Below, piece by piece: positions 22,701 through 28,132 of a DNA stretch of 64,000 bases (position 1 is its first letter; the number at the start of each line of letters is the position of its first letter). The stretch is taken from assembly GCF_023078275.1 (NCBI RefSeq), contig NC_062988.1:2869501-2933500 (forward strand), read 5' to 3'. The position numbers and the translations under genes were made by a program. The DNA comes from Leguminivora glycinivorella (lineage: Eukaryota > Arthropoda > Insecta > Lepidoptera > Tortricidae). The notes below the pieces were generated by a model, which worked only from the letters and a program-made list of their open reading frames with translations, was not told the DNA's origin and made no database searches.

Positions 22701-23604
22701 ACGACATTTATCATAGTCGTTGCAACATCGGATGACCTTGTGTCTTGCAGGACCTCAGATAACGGCAGTGGACAACATCGACCAGCCTCCCCACTCCGAT
22801 GACTCCGACATATTTATAGGAGAGTTTGAGGTAAGTACGCGACCACTTTAGACATTGTCACTTTATTCGAATCTGTGTTAACGATATATTATAAATTTAT
22901 CTACATTTACATTAAAAGTTACCTTTTTTTACATTGAATAAGCTCCTTTCTTGAATTCGGAACCGAAATCTTAAAATCTTGAATAAAAATGTGATTGGGA
23001 TTTTTAAGATTTGTCACGGAATGAACAAAAAATGACAAGTAATACTCTTACCAACGCTGCGGTTGTGTTAGCGCAGGTATGTTCGCAAAGAAACGACTCG
23101 AGGAAATATATCAGGTGCCGTAGCCGAATGGCATTTCTGCGACGCGAAACGAAAACGAAACGCCGCGAAAGGTGTTCTGGCTCTGTCGCGCCAATACGCA
23201 AGAGCGATAGAGAGAGAGCGATATCTACGCGCGTTTCGTTTCGTGAGCGTTTGTGCCATTCGGCTACGTACCCAGCCGGCGTATCATGCTGCCAATTTTA
23301 TCACTTATCCACGTGGATAAGACATCTGTCACTCTCACACTGACATGCTTGCTAAAGCATGACGGATGCTTTATCCACGTGGATAAGTGATAAAATTGTG
23401 CCATTCGGCTACGTACCCAGGTCTGGTATATTTTTTGACTCATCTTTATCGAACAGACTTTGAACATGCTTTCAGCGCACTTTATGAGATGCACTTACAT
23501 ATCAATGCTAGATAATAATAAATTTTCTATTATATTTCTCTTGATGAACATAAATTAGGATTTTTCTTTTTCAGGAAAGCATCCCCTTATCAGACTCCGA
23601 CTGA
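856..23604 (+). CDS. C2H2 zinc-finger protein gene, about 17 coding exons, ~670 aa
   Basis: Seen: exons at 856-929, 1088-1178, 2912-3088, 10514-10604, 13996-14127, 14872-15035, 16903-17014, 17371-17480, 17653-17750, 18357-18669, 18755-18835, 19085-19231, (19711-19723), 20717-20914, 21833-21934, 22751-22830 and 23575-23604. All have GT-AG borders and, with the microexon in brackets, one continuous frame. Fingers: C186/C189/H202/H206, C214/C217/H230/H234, C242/C245/H258/H262, C270/C273/H286/H290 and C298/C301/H314/H319, with TGEKP-like linkers (TDERN, SAERP, SDVKP, TNERP). Residue numbers assume the start at 856. Known: tandem C2H2 fingers of this kind bind DNA, so a nuclear transcription regulator is likely. 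Inferred: the Ser-, Pro- and acid-rich flanks may be regulatory, and K546 in IKQE fits the SUMO consensus. The start is chosen because TAA directly precedes a double ATG. I cannot name an orthologue. Confidence 0.86.
1088..1178 (+). CDS. Zinc-finger gene exon 2
   Basis: It follows a T-rich acceptor ending TTTGCAG and ends at GAA|GTAAGT, a consensus donor. It encodes a charged stretch starting SIRKVCLSDKYDKNDSS (residues 25-55). An upstream GT at 1169 is a weaker alternative donor. Confidence 0.78.
1909..2212. mobile_element. MITE with a repeat inserted in it
   Basis: Inverted ends read AGGCCGATAGTCCACTATA (left) and its complement at 2194-2212. Inside, 1951-2085 is a minus-strand fragment of the repeat also found at 10735-10965 and 56345-56625, ending in a (TATG)n microsatellite at about 2056-2083. 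Confidence 0.6.
2228..2473 (-). mobile_element. Helitron-like non-autonomous element
   Basis: Read on the minus strand it starts TCCATACTATAATATTAG and ends with a short GC hairpin followed by CTAG, between host A and T. The internal block with AAGACGGACAAACAAACAG is shared by the other copies in the window. This copy also holds the longer central part (GGGGGATTAGAAAGAGAC). Confidence 0.6.
2578..2878 (+). mobile_element. MITE with (GTCY)n microsatellite
   Basis: It begins TTTTTAAACCCCGACTCAA, contains a long CTGT/CCGT/CTTT array (2623-2720), then GGATGAACCGATTTAG and CATGTTTCATGAAAAT, and ends near TTTTGTGGTTAGG. Related copies lie at 32453, 41176 and 57327. Known (Ostrinia literature, from memory): lepidopteran MITEs that carry hitch-hiking GTCY arrays. 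The short Cys-rich open frames here come from the microsatellite. Confidence 0.65.
2912..3088 (+). CDS. Zinc-finger gene exon 3
   Basis: Acceptor TTCCAG, donor GAG|GTAATG, 59 whole codons (residues 56-114). It opens LDVSRSLFRDGFFPD and is acidic and aromatic (FAWTEEDGN). Its GC content contrasts with the AT-rich flanks. No known domain was recognised. It lies just 3' of a (GTCY)n MITE. Confidence 0.82.
3105..3370 (+). repeat. Dispersed repeat, family A
   Basis: It contains GACAGATAAAGTCTAAG, GATGGCGATACACC and AAGAATATGGGCCAAAT. The same order recurs at 11634-12620 (interrupted), 24640-24810 (diverged) and 53425-54065 (minus strand, interrupted). The uninterrupted site at 3119-3135 serves as the empty allele for the MITE at 11655. 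Confidence 0.65.
3521..3722. mobile_element. Penelope-like terminal-repeat remnant (palindrome)
   Basis: Two inverted arms of about 60 bp (TTTAAAATTGCAAACGGGAC and complement) surround CCACGGGGACAATGCCGTCC and TTGAAACGTCGGAGG. The arms and centre match the ends of the GIY-YIG-bearing copy at 45409-46120, so this is an internally deleted copy. Confidence 0.6.
5102..5179. repeat. Short inverted repeat
   Basis: Arms of about 25 bases (GTAGTTTCGGGCCAACTG and an imperfect complement) around a GC-rich 28-base centre. Probably a MITE core. Confidence 0.5.
6720..6835 (+). mobile_element. LINE 3' tail
   Basis: GTTGGAAGAGATCCCTTATA, then GCCTTTGTACATCATAACTA, TATGTCCTAACTTGTC and a terminal ACAATAAAGTG. 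The same tail appears reversed at 59330-59460, where it ends in a (TATG)n array, and a relative lies at 19540-19690. Confidence 0.6.
6890..6975 (-). mobile_element. tRNA-derived SINE head
   Basis: Minus-strand reading gives an A box (TGGCCTAGTGG) and a B box (GGTTCGATTCC) spaced as in a tRNA, with CCCGGGTTCGATTCCCGG forming a T arm. The outer arms do not pair as an acceptor stem, so it is SINE-derived and not a tRNA gene. Confidence 0.65.
8080..8190 (-). mobile_element. LINE/SINE 3' tail
   Basis: TTTATTTATTTATTTATGC and the palindromic AATGCCTTAAGGCATTCTCT, then CAGTCAACCACTGG. This arrangement is a common lepidopteran retroposon 3' end read on the opposite strand (recognised from memory). 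Confidence 0.5.
8328..8450. mobile_element. Inverted-repeat MITE
   Basis: Arms of about 50 bases: TTGACCAATTTTGGAATTTA and CTCCTACATTTAATAGG at left, with imperfect complements at right, separated by only a few bases. A long hairpin. Confidence 0.55.
9318..9450. mobile_element. Inverted-repeat MITE
   Basis: Arms CATGGTCGCGCGATAAATG with TAAAACATCGGGCCGTCCCT and their near-exact complements (CGATAGGGACAGCCTGATG, TCACGCGACCATAATTG). Stem about 55 bp, spacer about 12 bp. Confidence 0.65.
9890..10292 (+). mobile_element. Dispersed inverted-repeat element, copy 1
   Basis: Ends CGCTCTCGACTATTTCCTCC and its complement. An inner inverted pair surrounds GTGTCGGACCGTTTTG. The second copy is at 48617-49012 with the same order. 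No coding frame. It lies in intron 3 shortly before exon 4. Confidence 0.6.
10514..10604 (+). CDS. Zinc-finger gene exon 4
   Basis: It follows a 7.4 kb repeat-filled intron. Acceptor TTGTTTCAG, donor GCAG|GTATTT. It encodes a Ser-rich segment beginning QEADTSSSVFNGRSYIPK (residues 115-144). A (CATA)n microsatellite starts only about 10 bases after the donor. Confidence 0.8.
10614..10735. repeat. (CATA)n microsatellite
   Basis: About 29 units of a CATA/TACA tetranucleotide with two interruptions, starting 10 bases after the exon 4 donor. Open frames with runs of YVCM on the minus strand are repeat artefacts. Confidence 0.95.
10735..10965 (+). mobile_element. Retroposon fragment next to CATA array, copy 1
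   Basis: CACGCCTGTATCCCAC, GTGCCACTCTTGGCAAAT, GACAGGTTGCCAGCCTCTCG and GGAAGAAAGGGGGTGATG follow in the same order as at 56380-56625. Both copies follow a CATA array, and the 1951-2085 copy has it too, so the microsatellite is part of the element end. Confidence 0.6.
11041..11290 (+). repeat. Dispersed repeat, family B, copy 1
   Basis: GTATAATAAAGAGTACT, CACTCCCGCTCCCCGCTGA, GGTTACCTCACAGTTAC, ACGCGTTCACCTACACGAGC and GATCGCCAGTGTCCGAGG. Further copies lie at 46778-47270 and 49834-50063. Confidence 0.6.
11359..11616 (-). mobile_element. tRNA-derived SINE
   Basis: The head is on the minus strand at 11540-11616 with B box GGTTCGAACCC and A-box-like TGGCCTAGCGA. The body (GACTGCCATCTGACCTTCC, TAGTCCGGTTTCCTTCACG) runs to 11359. 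The body alone recurs at 61330-61510. Confidence 0.65.
11655..12369. mobile_element. MITE with TA target duplication inserted in repeat family A
   Basis: TIRs of about 40 bp (TACTTGTCCAATAATGTAAA at left, near-complement at right), flanked by TA on both sides. The host repeat is intact at 3119-3135 (CCGTATAGACAGATAAAG), giving the pre-insertion sequence. A Tc1/mariner-type MITE is inferred from the TA site. The interior has no transposase. Confidence 0.7.
12370..12620 (+). repeat. Dispersed repeat, family A, copy 2 (3' part)
   Basis: It continues the host repeat after the MITE: GACAGATAAAGTCCAGG, GATGGCGTTACACC, AAGCTAAGAATACGGACCAA and TTTTACTTTGACAGTAACTC, parallel to 3125-3360. Confidence 0.65.
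13053..13716. mobile_element. MITE interrupted by a second inverted-repeat element
   Basis: Outer TIRs GGATGCTGATACGCAATAAT (13058) and its complement (ending 13714). The outer element is split by 13090-13604, which has its own ends AGGGTTGCAAA and TTTACAACCCT and poly-T/poly-A rich arms (GGTTTTTTTTCTGG). The AGGGTTG ends resemble hAT-type MITEs (inference). Confidence 0.6.
13770..13935 (+). mobile_element. Helitron-like element, 3' end degraded
   Basis: It starts after an A with TCCATACTAATATCATAAA, contains TTGTCCGTCTTTCACGGCAA and GAATTGACGTGATTTTTTGA, and fades after CGCGAGCGAAGCC without a CTAG. It sits 60 bases before exon 5. Confidence 0.55.
13996..14127 (+). CDS. Zinc-finger gene exon 5 (start of finger 1)
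   Basis: Acceptor TTTTTCAG, donor T|GTGAGT. It encodes a basic region (RFHYVKYVKRHGRTVKLW) leading into C186 of finger 1. The intron splits the codon of the second zinc-binding cysteine (C189). Confidence 0.9.
14138..14300 (-). mobile_element. LINE 3' tail with (AATAG)n
   Basis: (AATAG)4 at 14141-14163, then TTTTTATTTATACATCAG and TGCCGAAGCGTTGATTTTC. Read on the minus strand this is a retroposon 3' end with a pentanucleotide tail. It begins 10 bases after the exon 5 donor. Confidence 0.45.
14535..14770 (-). mobile_element. SINE/LINE fragments with tRNA-like head
   Basis: GTCCCACTGCTGGGCAAAGG at 14548 is a common lepidopteran retroposon motif (from memory). At 14650-14730 the minus strand shows a degraded tRNA-like head (GAGTTCAAGTCTCATCC). 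Both lie in intron 5. Confidence 0.4.
14872..15035 (+). CDS. Zinc-finger gene exon 6 (fingers 1-2)
   Basis: Acceptor TTTCTAG, donor GAG|GTAAAT. It completes finger 1 (HLPTHTDERN linker), encodes all of finger 2 (CDTCGKSFRQLSTLSQH) and ends at YGCE with the first cysteine of finger 3. Confidence 0.93.
16118..16640 (+). mobile_element. Non-autonomous element with CCGGCCAAGTGCGAG start
   Basis: It starts AAAACCGGCCAAGTGCGAG and GAGGGTTCCGTAC and ends GACAGACGGACAGAGC, GGTATGGAACCCTCAAAA, so its ends form an imperfect inverted repeat around GGTTCC/GGAACC. This family is widespread in insects (from memory). A short relative lies at 5910-5950. Confidence 0.6.
16903..17014 (+). CDS. Zinc-finger gene exon 7 (fingers 3-4)
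   Basis: Acceptor TTGTTCAG, donor AAAG|GTTACC. It encodes VCNKTFNRVSTLISHRKTH and the first half of finger 4 (YKCHLCPKGFHQK). The donor is weaker than its neighbours, but phase and protein continuity into exon 8 are exact. Confidence 0.93.
17371..17480 (+). CDS. Zinc-finger gene exon 8 (fingers 4-5)
   Basis: Acceptor ATTTTTGCAG, donor AAG|GTACCT. It completes finger 4 (GNLRNHLFTHTNERP) and encodes most of finger 5 (YRCNICFKGFNQQSNLVCH). The last finger histidine is in exon 9. Confidence 0.93.
17653..17750 (+). CDS. Zinc-finger gene exon 9
   Basis: It follows the acceptor TTTGTGCCAG and supplies H319, which closes finger 5 with H-x4-H spacing. A Ser/Thr-rich linker (TPRAASSVSETQPDST) follows, then the donor AG|GTATGC. 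A longer overlapping open frame at 17489-17887 starts inside intron 8 and is in another frame. Confidence 0.85.
17936..18125. mobile_element. Penelope-like terminal-repeat remnant, second family
   Basis: Inverted ends (ACTATGGAAACGGATTAAAG and complement at 18106-18124). The minus strand holds ACCCGTTGACCACAAACGC, then GTAAAGTGTTCGAAACATCG. The layout parallels the 3521 and 45409 elements but the sequence is diverged. It lies in intron 9. Confidence 0.45.
18357..18669 (+). CDS. Zinc-finger gene exon 10
   Basis: The largest exon (105 codons, residues 350-454). It is Ser-rich (SSSSWTPKSSPSLDSSDW), then turns to a hydrophobic module (MGVALATRQTPFALLKP, VLVKVIDTKIPGGKQ). Acceptor TATTTCCAG, donor CAG|GTAAGT. 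Confidence 0.9.
18755..18835 (+). CDS. Zinc-finger gene exon 11
   Basis: It is separated from exon 10 by an 85-base intron. Acceptor ACATTTTAG, donor CAG|GTATAA. It encodes MLVPATADDLRIGGKIVVNN, continuing the short hydrophobic repeat pattern of the C-terminal module. Confidence 0.85.
19085..19231 (+). CDS. Zinc-finger gene exon 12
   Basis: Acceptor TGTTTTTAG, donor ATG|GTAAGT, 49 whole codons (residues 482-530). It encodes IRVPVVATVVPQIKAGGQ, which echoes the motifs of exons 10-11 and supports this frame. A second frame is also open across the whole exon. Confidence 0.83.
19540..19690 (+). mobile_element. LINE 3' tail
   Basis: GTTGTCTGGAAGAGGTCGC, TTTTTAGCGATAAGACCGCC and TGTTGTTACCTAC, then TCAATAAATAATATTTAC. 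This is the common tail type found downstream of lepidopteran non-LTR elements. It occupies intron 12, so that part is unlikely to hide an exon. Confidence 0.6.
19711..19723 (+). CDS. Candidate 13-base microexon 13
   Basis: Exon 12 ends in phase 0 but exon 14 needs one incoming base, so an exon of length 1 mod 3 is missing between them. The segment has a strong acceptor (TTAATTCTACAG) and a donor CAA|GTACCT. It would add MKVP plus the first base of an Ile or Arg codon. This is inference from phase; other hidden exons are possible. Confidence 0.42.
20190..20437. mobile_element. Inverted-repeat element, family C, copy 1
   Basis: ATCTGTACTGAAAAACGTCG at left and the complementary CGTTTTTCAGTACTGATGAG inside, then ACCATCTGTACTGAAAAAT at the right end. 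The core is CGATTTAAAACACTCCC. Related copies are at 44475-44700 and 62140-62345. Confidence 0.55.
20445..20684. mobile_element. Long-TIR MITE close to exon 14
   Basis: TIRs of about 100 bp (TAAGGCACTGGTCCCACC, GAGCTAGTAAGCTATGAGC, CACTCCCGTGTAAATAAAAG and complements). It ends 32 bases before the exon 14 acceptor. A partial relative lies at 21440-21565. Confidence 0.7.
20717..20914 (+). CDS. Zinc-finger gene exon 14
   Basis: Acceptor CTCCACAG, with a second AG three bases on (20720 start), and donor CCTG|GTAAGT. The frame read is GEVPDKSCPIKQEIPSSPP, then a Met/Arg stretch with MEPRMGA-type repeats (residues 560-580). IKQE fits the SUMO consensus. The phase-0 frame of this exon begins with TAG. 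Confidence 0.83.
20945..21373 (+). repeat. Dispersed element, family D, copy 1
   Basis: It starts TTTTCCCCTCACTAGCTCGG, contains GTGATAAACGCATTTTTTGC and CACTCGCTTCGCTCGTGG, and ends CTTGTATAACAAATAACTA. Near-identical copies are at 31807-32224 (+) and 50225-50655 (-), with a diverged one at 53540-53950 (+). Confidence 0.65.
21438..21565. mobile_element. Partial relative of the 20445 MITE
   Basis: TTAGGCGCTGGTCCCACC at left, CTCTTTTATTTACACGGGAG in the middle and GATAGCTCATAGCTTACTC at right. Shorter than the 20445 copy. Confidence 0.45.
21833..21934 (+). CDS. Zinc-finger gene exon 15
   Basis: Acceptor ATTCCACAG, donor CTAG|GTAAGA. It encodes a Ser/Pro segment followed by the acidic hydrophobic LDLINDLFEPMECIPLG (residues about 618-635), which resembles a short activation motif. 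That role is inference. Confidence 0.85.
   Translation, partial: APASHHLARCHHQHHRHLSTSSTTCSSLWNVSH
22441..22697 (-). mobile_element. Helitron-like non-autonomous element
   Basis: On the + strand it opens CTAGCTTTTACCCACGGC after a host A and ends with TTAGTCTGGA before T. The inner part matches the 2228 and 26409 copies. It lies in intron 15, about 55 bases before exon 16. Confidence 0.6.
22751..22830 (+). CDS. Zinc-finger gene exon 16
   Basis: Acceptor TCTTGCAG, donor GAG|GTAAGT. It encodes PQITAVDNIDQPPHSDDSD and FIGEFE, a strongly acidic stretch rich in casein-kinase-2-like sites. Confidence 0.87.
23113..23410. mobile_element. MITE plus adjoining inverted repeat
   Basis: 23115-23270 has inverted ends CCGTAGCCGAATGGCATTT and GTGCCATTCGGCTACG. 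An adjoining hairpin at 23293-23400 has arms of about 34 bp (TTATCACTTATCCACGTGG and complement), followed by another CCATTCGGCTACG end. The 53108 element is the simple form. Confidence 0.6.
23575..23604 (+). CDS. Zinc-finger gene exon 17 (stop)
   Basis: A short terminal coding exon after a long T-rich acceptor (TTTCTTTTTCAG). It encodes ESIPLSDSD and then TGA, echoing the DDSD of exon 16. The AT-rich 3' UTR follows. Confidence 0.85.
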   Translation, partial: ESIPLSDSD

Positions 23605-24253
23605 AACTATTTATTTTGTTTATTTTTGTTCTACAGTGGAAATGAAGTTTTGATTTAGTGTAGTGATAAGCGAAACCAAGTTTAGTTGTTCGTTCTAGCT
23701 TTAGGTGTTTTGTTTAAAATATACTTGAAAAAGTTTTATGAAAATATTTAATGTTTTATTGAAACTTTTTTGGTATCTTCTGTATGCGCTTAAAAGAAAC
23801 TGTACGAAACTGGTATCAACTTATAATAATTATGATATTGATATATTTAATTCTACCTACATTTTGACACACGTTGTTTTCTTATATTTTGTTGAACAAT
23901 TTAAAAAGTTACAAAATTTGCCCACTTTTATAGTTACTGACACATTTATAGGTAGTTATAAAAAATAATAGTGCAATAATTACGGAAACAATTTCTGTAT
24001 TTTACCAATTCATCGCCGACTTTCCCATGGGGGTCCTAGAACTCCTAGAAGCTGTGGGATAAGGGTTCAGTTCAATTGTGGTGTAGGTGGTAGGCTAGCA
24101 ATCTATTATTGCTGCGAGTGGTGCTGAAACATGTGATCTGCTTAACCCTTTTGGGAATACAGGTGTGAGTTTAGAACATTTGTGTTTATAAAAAATCTTC
24201 CTACGTAAGATAGTTCTTAAACAGCAAAATTGCAATTTTAACAGATAACAGTT

Positions 24254-24513
24254 AATAAACATCAACCCCCCAAATGCCAAAAGCCCTCGAAGGGCCAATT
24301 TCCTGTTGTCCGCGTAATAATCCTCTATTATGACGCAGCGATGACGTTTCTATTGTGACGTCATTGTATCGCTCACGTCGCTTTTGTAGCAATATCGCGG
24401 CACGTGGACGGAAATTGGGAGGGCGCGTTTAGTTAGGAGTTTGGGGGATAGATGGCGCTAGTTGTAACATCGTGGAGTTTGATAATGATAACTTGTGATT
24501 ATTGAAAAATAAA
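24254..24513 (+). terminator. Candidate poly(A) signals of the zinc-finger gene
   Basis: The first AATAAA hexamers that I see downstream of the stop are at 24254-24259 and 24508-24513. Either would give a 3' UTR of about 0.65-0.9 kb. No transcript evidence. Confidence 0.3.
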
Positions 24514-24639
24514 AATATTTTCTACTTAAAAAAAGATATCCACAGAAGTTGATTTAAATTTTTGAATGTTCATTTATACCTAACATATTTTGTATTGAAG
24601 AAAAAAAGATAGTTTGTTCGTAAAGCTAAGACTAAACTC

Positions 24640-24810
24640 CGTAAACGGATAAAGCTAATACCTCAAAGTCATAAAAAAAGGTAGCATTGCGATACAGCTT
24701 TGTAGAACGCTCGGCTAAATGTCGCTAACATTAATCCTTGAACTTAAAAATCAAGCTAAGAATATGGGCCAAATAAGTTGAGGTTCATACTTAAACATTT
24801 TTGAGAATGT
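24640..24810 (+). repeat. Dispersed repeat, family A, diverged copy
   Basis: ACTCCGTAAACGGATAAAG, GCTCGGCTAAATGTCGC and AATCAAGCTAAGAATATGGG match the 3105 copy in order with many changes. Confidence 0.5.
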
Positions 24811-26405
24811 TCTCAGGTACCTAACTACATTTTATATTAAAGAAAAAAAAATGTGTTCGTATAAGATACACTAAATTCTCTGTTTTCATAAATAAAGCCC
24901 TCAGGCCACTTTTCCATCACAAGAAAATGCACTACAATTTAATTAACTGTAGATAAAACGTAGCTTAATTATTTTCTTATTAAAGAGGAACATCGTGCGG
25001 CTCACTGCAAAATTTAACTACCTACCTACCAAAATAATAAGCAATAAATGTAAAGTAGGGGTATTACATTGCTCCAACGAAAATTAGCGATACAAATTGT
25101 AGTTCTACTTCTACGAGTAAACTATAGATTCTTATTGAGTCGGTCCCTCAGTGCTGAGTTCTTGCCTTTTAGTTTACCTGTTGAAAACTGGGCCACTCCA
25201 TAGCCTTCTATTATTGCCAAGCGGATAGTTTCATGCACATTTGAAAAAGTTCAGTACCTAATTTGAGCACATCGATATAGTTGACATCATACACAAGTGA
25301 AAATCTAATGTTGTCTATTGACTGATTATTCAGACAAAGCGCATTATATTTTAGTCTGTAATTGCTCTCACTCAATTACTCCGCTTTAAAATCCAGCAAT
25401 CTAAAATTTAGCATGCGAATACTTCATCCCAACCGCAATGTGCCATCCCTTTACCACAATAGCTATTTAGAGCCATCCAATTTGGTAATGACTGGCCATC
25501 AACCACAAAGGAAACCTTGTAAAAAACAGCATTTACGAAAATGACAATATAACTCGAATTATTTGGACTATAGTTTTTTATCAAAGCGACGCACGTGCGA
25601 GGCACGCGACCAAAAATATTAAAACTGGTGTTAGATCTGACACGCGGCCTTTCCCACCAATAAATAGAGAAATCTTCTGGCAACCCTATTTTATTAAGAA
25701 CTCCAACCCAAATCAAAAAACAACCTAAACGCAACAGTATAAAGACGAAACTTAACTGTCTAAATCTAACTAGATTACCCCACCACTCGAAGGGAAATAA
25801 AGTCTATAGTTATCAGTCTAAGGTTGAATTTTCACTATTAGTTTGTGATAGTAAAATTAGGGTTGCCCTCAATGGTCTTATACCGCCCCCGACAGTTATC
25901 GAATAATGCCCCGCCGCGTGGCGACGACATTTTTTATCGAGTTTTTATTTCGTGCGAACGCAGAAGTGGCGTCTGGTGCCGACTGTGGGATTCGACGAAT
26001 GCCATTTTTTGAACATGACAGCCCTTTTTAATCGAATAGGGTAAAGGTTATTGGCATTTTTGAGATTGAAATTGAAAAACATACAAGTTACAAGTAGGTA
26101 TTTCTAAGCCTACATGATATTACTAACTTTTGTTCACTTCACCTAATAACACAGGGAACTAATGTTACTTATAGCATTTTGCTAAGGTCAGAGTATTAAC
26201 GAAAAATATATAATAATAAATATATAGGTAACAGGTAAACCAATAAGACTAAAGTAAGGAACGTGTAGAATAAATATCTTGTGTTTCACGATGTAGACTT
26301 GTAGAGCTAGAGAATGTGTTAGAAATAACGTTGAAACTTTTACATTCAACTAAATAAGACCTATTATAATATGTATAAATATTACAGTTGCGGTAATGGT
26401 CCTTA
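24810..26405. other. No gene seen
   Basis: AT-rich sequence with no splice-supported exon. An open frame of about 108 codons on the minus strand (25408-25734) has no recognisable motif and is no longer than expected by chance. A CpG-richer patch at 25880-25990 has no exon signals. Confidence 0.4.
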
Positions 26406-26408
26406 AAT

Positions 26409-26595
26409 ATGTACATACTAGCTTTTGCCCGCGGCTTCGCTCGCGTTAGAAAGAGACAAAAAGTAGCCTATGTCACTCTCCATCCCTTCAACTATCTCCA
26501 CTTAAAAAATCACGTCAATTCGTCGCTCCGTTATGCCGTGAAAGACGGACAAACAAACAGACACACACTTTCCCATTTATTATATTAGTATGGAT
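26409..26595 (-). mobile_element. Helitron-like non-autonomous element (short form)
   Basis: A|CTAGCTTTTGCCCGCGGC at left and TATTAGTATGGA|T at right, so the host A/T is preserved. The central GGGGTTAG block of the longer copies is missing. Confidence 0.65.
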
Positions 26596-26920
26596 TCACG
26601 TCACTCATTACCAAATTAACTAACAACAATATCAATATCAAACACTAAAACAAACAAAGTCCCCCAATAATATTTCGATTATGATATCACTGTCACTCCG
26701 TCCTTTCTGCCCATTGTACTACACACATAACCCGTCGGCCGCGTGCCGTTATAATAAAAAAATTATGCGTATAATGTATTGATATCGTTAGTATAACTGT
26801 TGGGAACTGGGCACTGGGGATATGAGGTTTTTTTATTGTTACGTATGGTTGTTTATTGCGATTAATAAAAAACATGTGAAAGTTTGTTATTGATTGCATA
26901 ATATAGAAATTACTTTGCGT

Positions 26921-28132
26921 TGTTACAATTTGGGGGATTACCTAAGGGTAAATAAAGTAAACTAGGTATTTATATAGAAAATAACTTTTTAATTAACTTA
27001 CTTTTTGAAAATAATTTCGAAAGTAATAATACACTACTTAGTAACGCCTAACTGGTAGGCAATGAAACTACCCTTATTATAAATTATATCGCTAGCTCAG
27101 TCTATTTACTTAAAAAAAAAAAAAACAAATACCTAAAATTTAGAGCATAGGGGTGAGTCAGTAGTTCTGGTACTGGAAGACCGGGTAAAAGGTAAATTAT
27201 TAATTAAAAAATTAATTTATGTTGGGCGCCTTTTTTAAAAAATAAACGAGGAACGCTCTGACCTTGGGGGACGTCTAACCGAATTGAGGAGAGGTGGCCG
27301 CTGCAGCCACGGAATGGGAGCTCTTCCATACCGATCGCCACAGCCTCCTGTCCACCGGTCCAGGCTCGGGAAGCATCAGCTCTGCTCTGTCTTCGAACGT
27401 TAACCTCCAAATCTGAGGACCCTGAAATAGGTTGAAAAAAAAAAGACAATAACCCTGAGGCTTTCACCAACCCGTGGCGAGGGTTAAAATATTACTCGAA
27501 CGAATGTGAAACGTACCCATTCCAGAAAAGAAGCCGGCTTGTAGTTCCGTGCATTCATGTCAATGGAAGGGGTCCTCAGTAATTTTATAAAAATAAAATC
27601 ATCTGAAAATAATGGACACAAGAATTAGCACTGAACGTAACACAACAAACTGTATTCGAAGATGGAAGAAAATACTTACGATTATGCGATTAATTCGCGA
27701 TTTAAAATTAGAATGTGGCTCATTGACCTTGAAGAATTTTGAAAACCACCCGTCTACATCCTTTCCAATATGCAAAGTGTCGGCTGACAGCTCGGCCCAC
27801 AGATACGTGACGAGATGCATTCGCCTATAGACAACAACTTTAACTTCTGTCTTAAAGAGGGTAATAAAATATTTCCAAAAAGGAACGAAAACCAACAATA
27901 CAATAATAAATTGAGTTTTATTTTTAATAAATGAAAATTCAAAAGGGATTTTGGAAGGAAATAAATTAACGACGATCGACACGCCATCTTTTGTCATTCT
28001 AGCTAACAGCAAACTGGGTTATCAATACAATCCTGCCGATAGATGGCTCTGCCTGTACGAAACCAATAGTTACTTGAGTATAATATCAGCTAAATAAAAT
28101 ATACCTACGAGGTTTGAAAAAATATTGTTACA
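26921..28132 (-). repeat. LTR, 3' copy in element sense
   Basis: 1212 bases, TG...CA ends. It differs from the partner LTR mainly in poly-A lengths (13 versus 10 A near 27110) and a few substitutions. Both LTRs carry the same open frame near the element-sense start. Confidence 0.88.
27599..28012 (-). CDS. 137-codon open frame inside the LTR (uncertain)
   Basis: It begins MLLARMTKDGVSIVVN, about 120 bases into the LTR and in the element's sense. Hydrophobic stretches (FIIVLLVFVPFW, RSVLILVSIIF) could be membrane segments. The identical frame sits in the other LTR at 30218-30631. No known domain was recognised, and conservation may only reflect the LTRs' youth. Confidence 0.2.
   Translation of the reverse strand: MLLARMTKDGVSIVVNLFPSKIPFEFSFIKNKTQFIIVLLVFVPFWKYFITLFKTEVKVVVYRRMHLVTYLWAELSADTLHIGKDVDGWFSKFFKVNEPHSNFKSRINRIIVSIFFHLRIQFVVLRSVLILVSIIFR

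Noticed and set aside
23011..23343. Arg-rich open frames on both strands
   Set aside because: They lie within the inverted-repeat MITE in intron 16.
25408..25734. 108-codon minus-strand frame
   Set aside because: No motif, no splice context, and a length compatible with chance.
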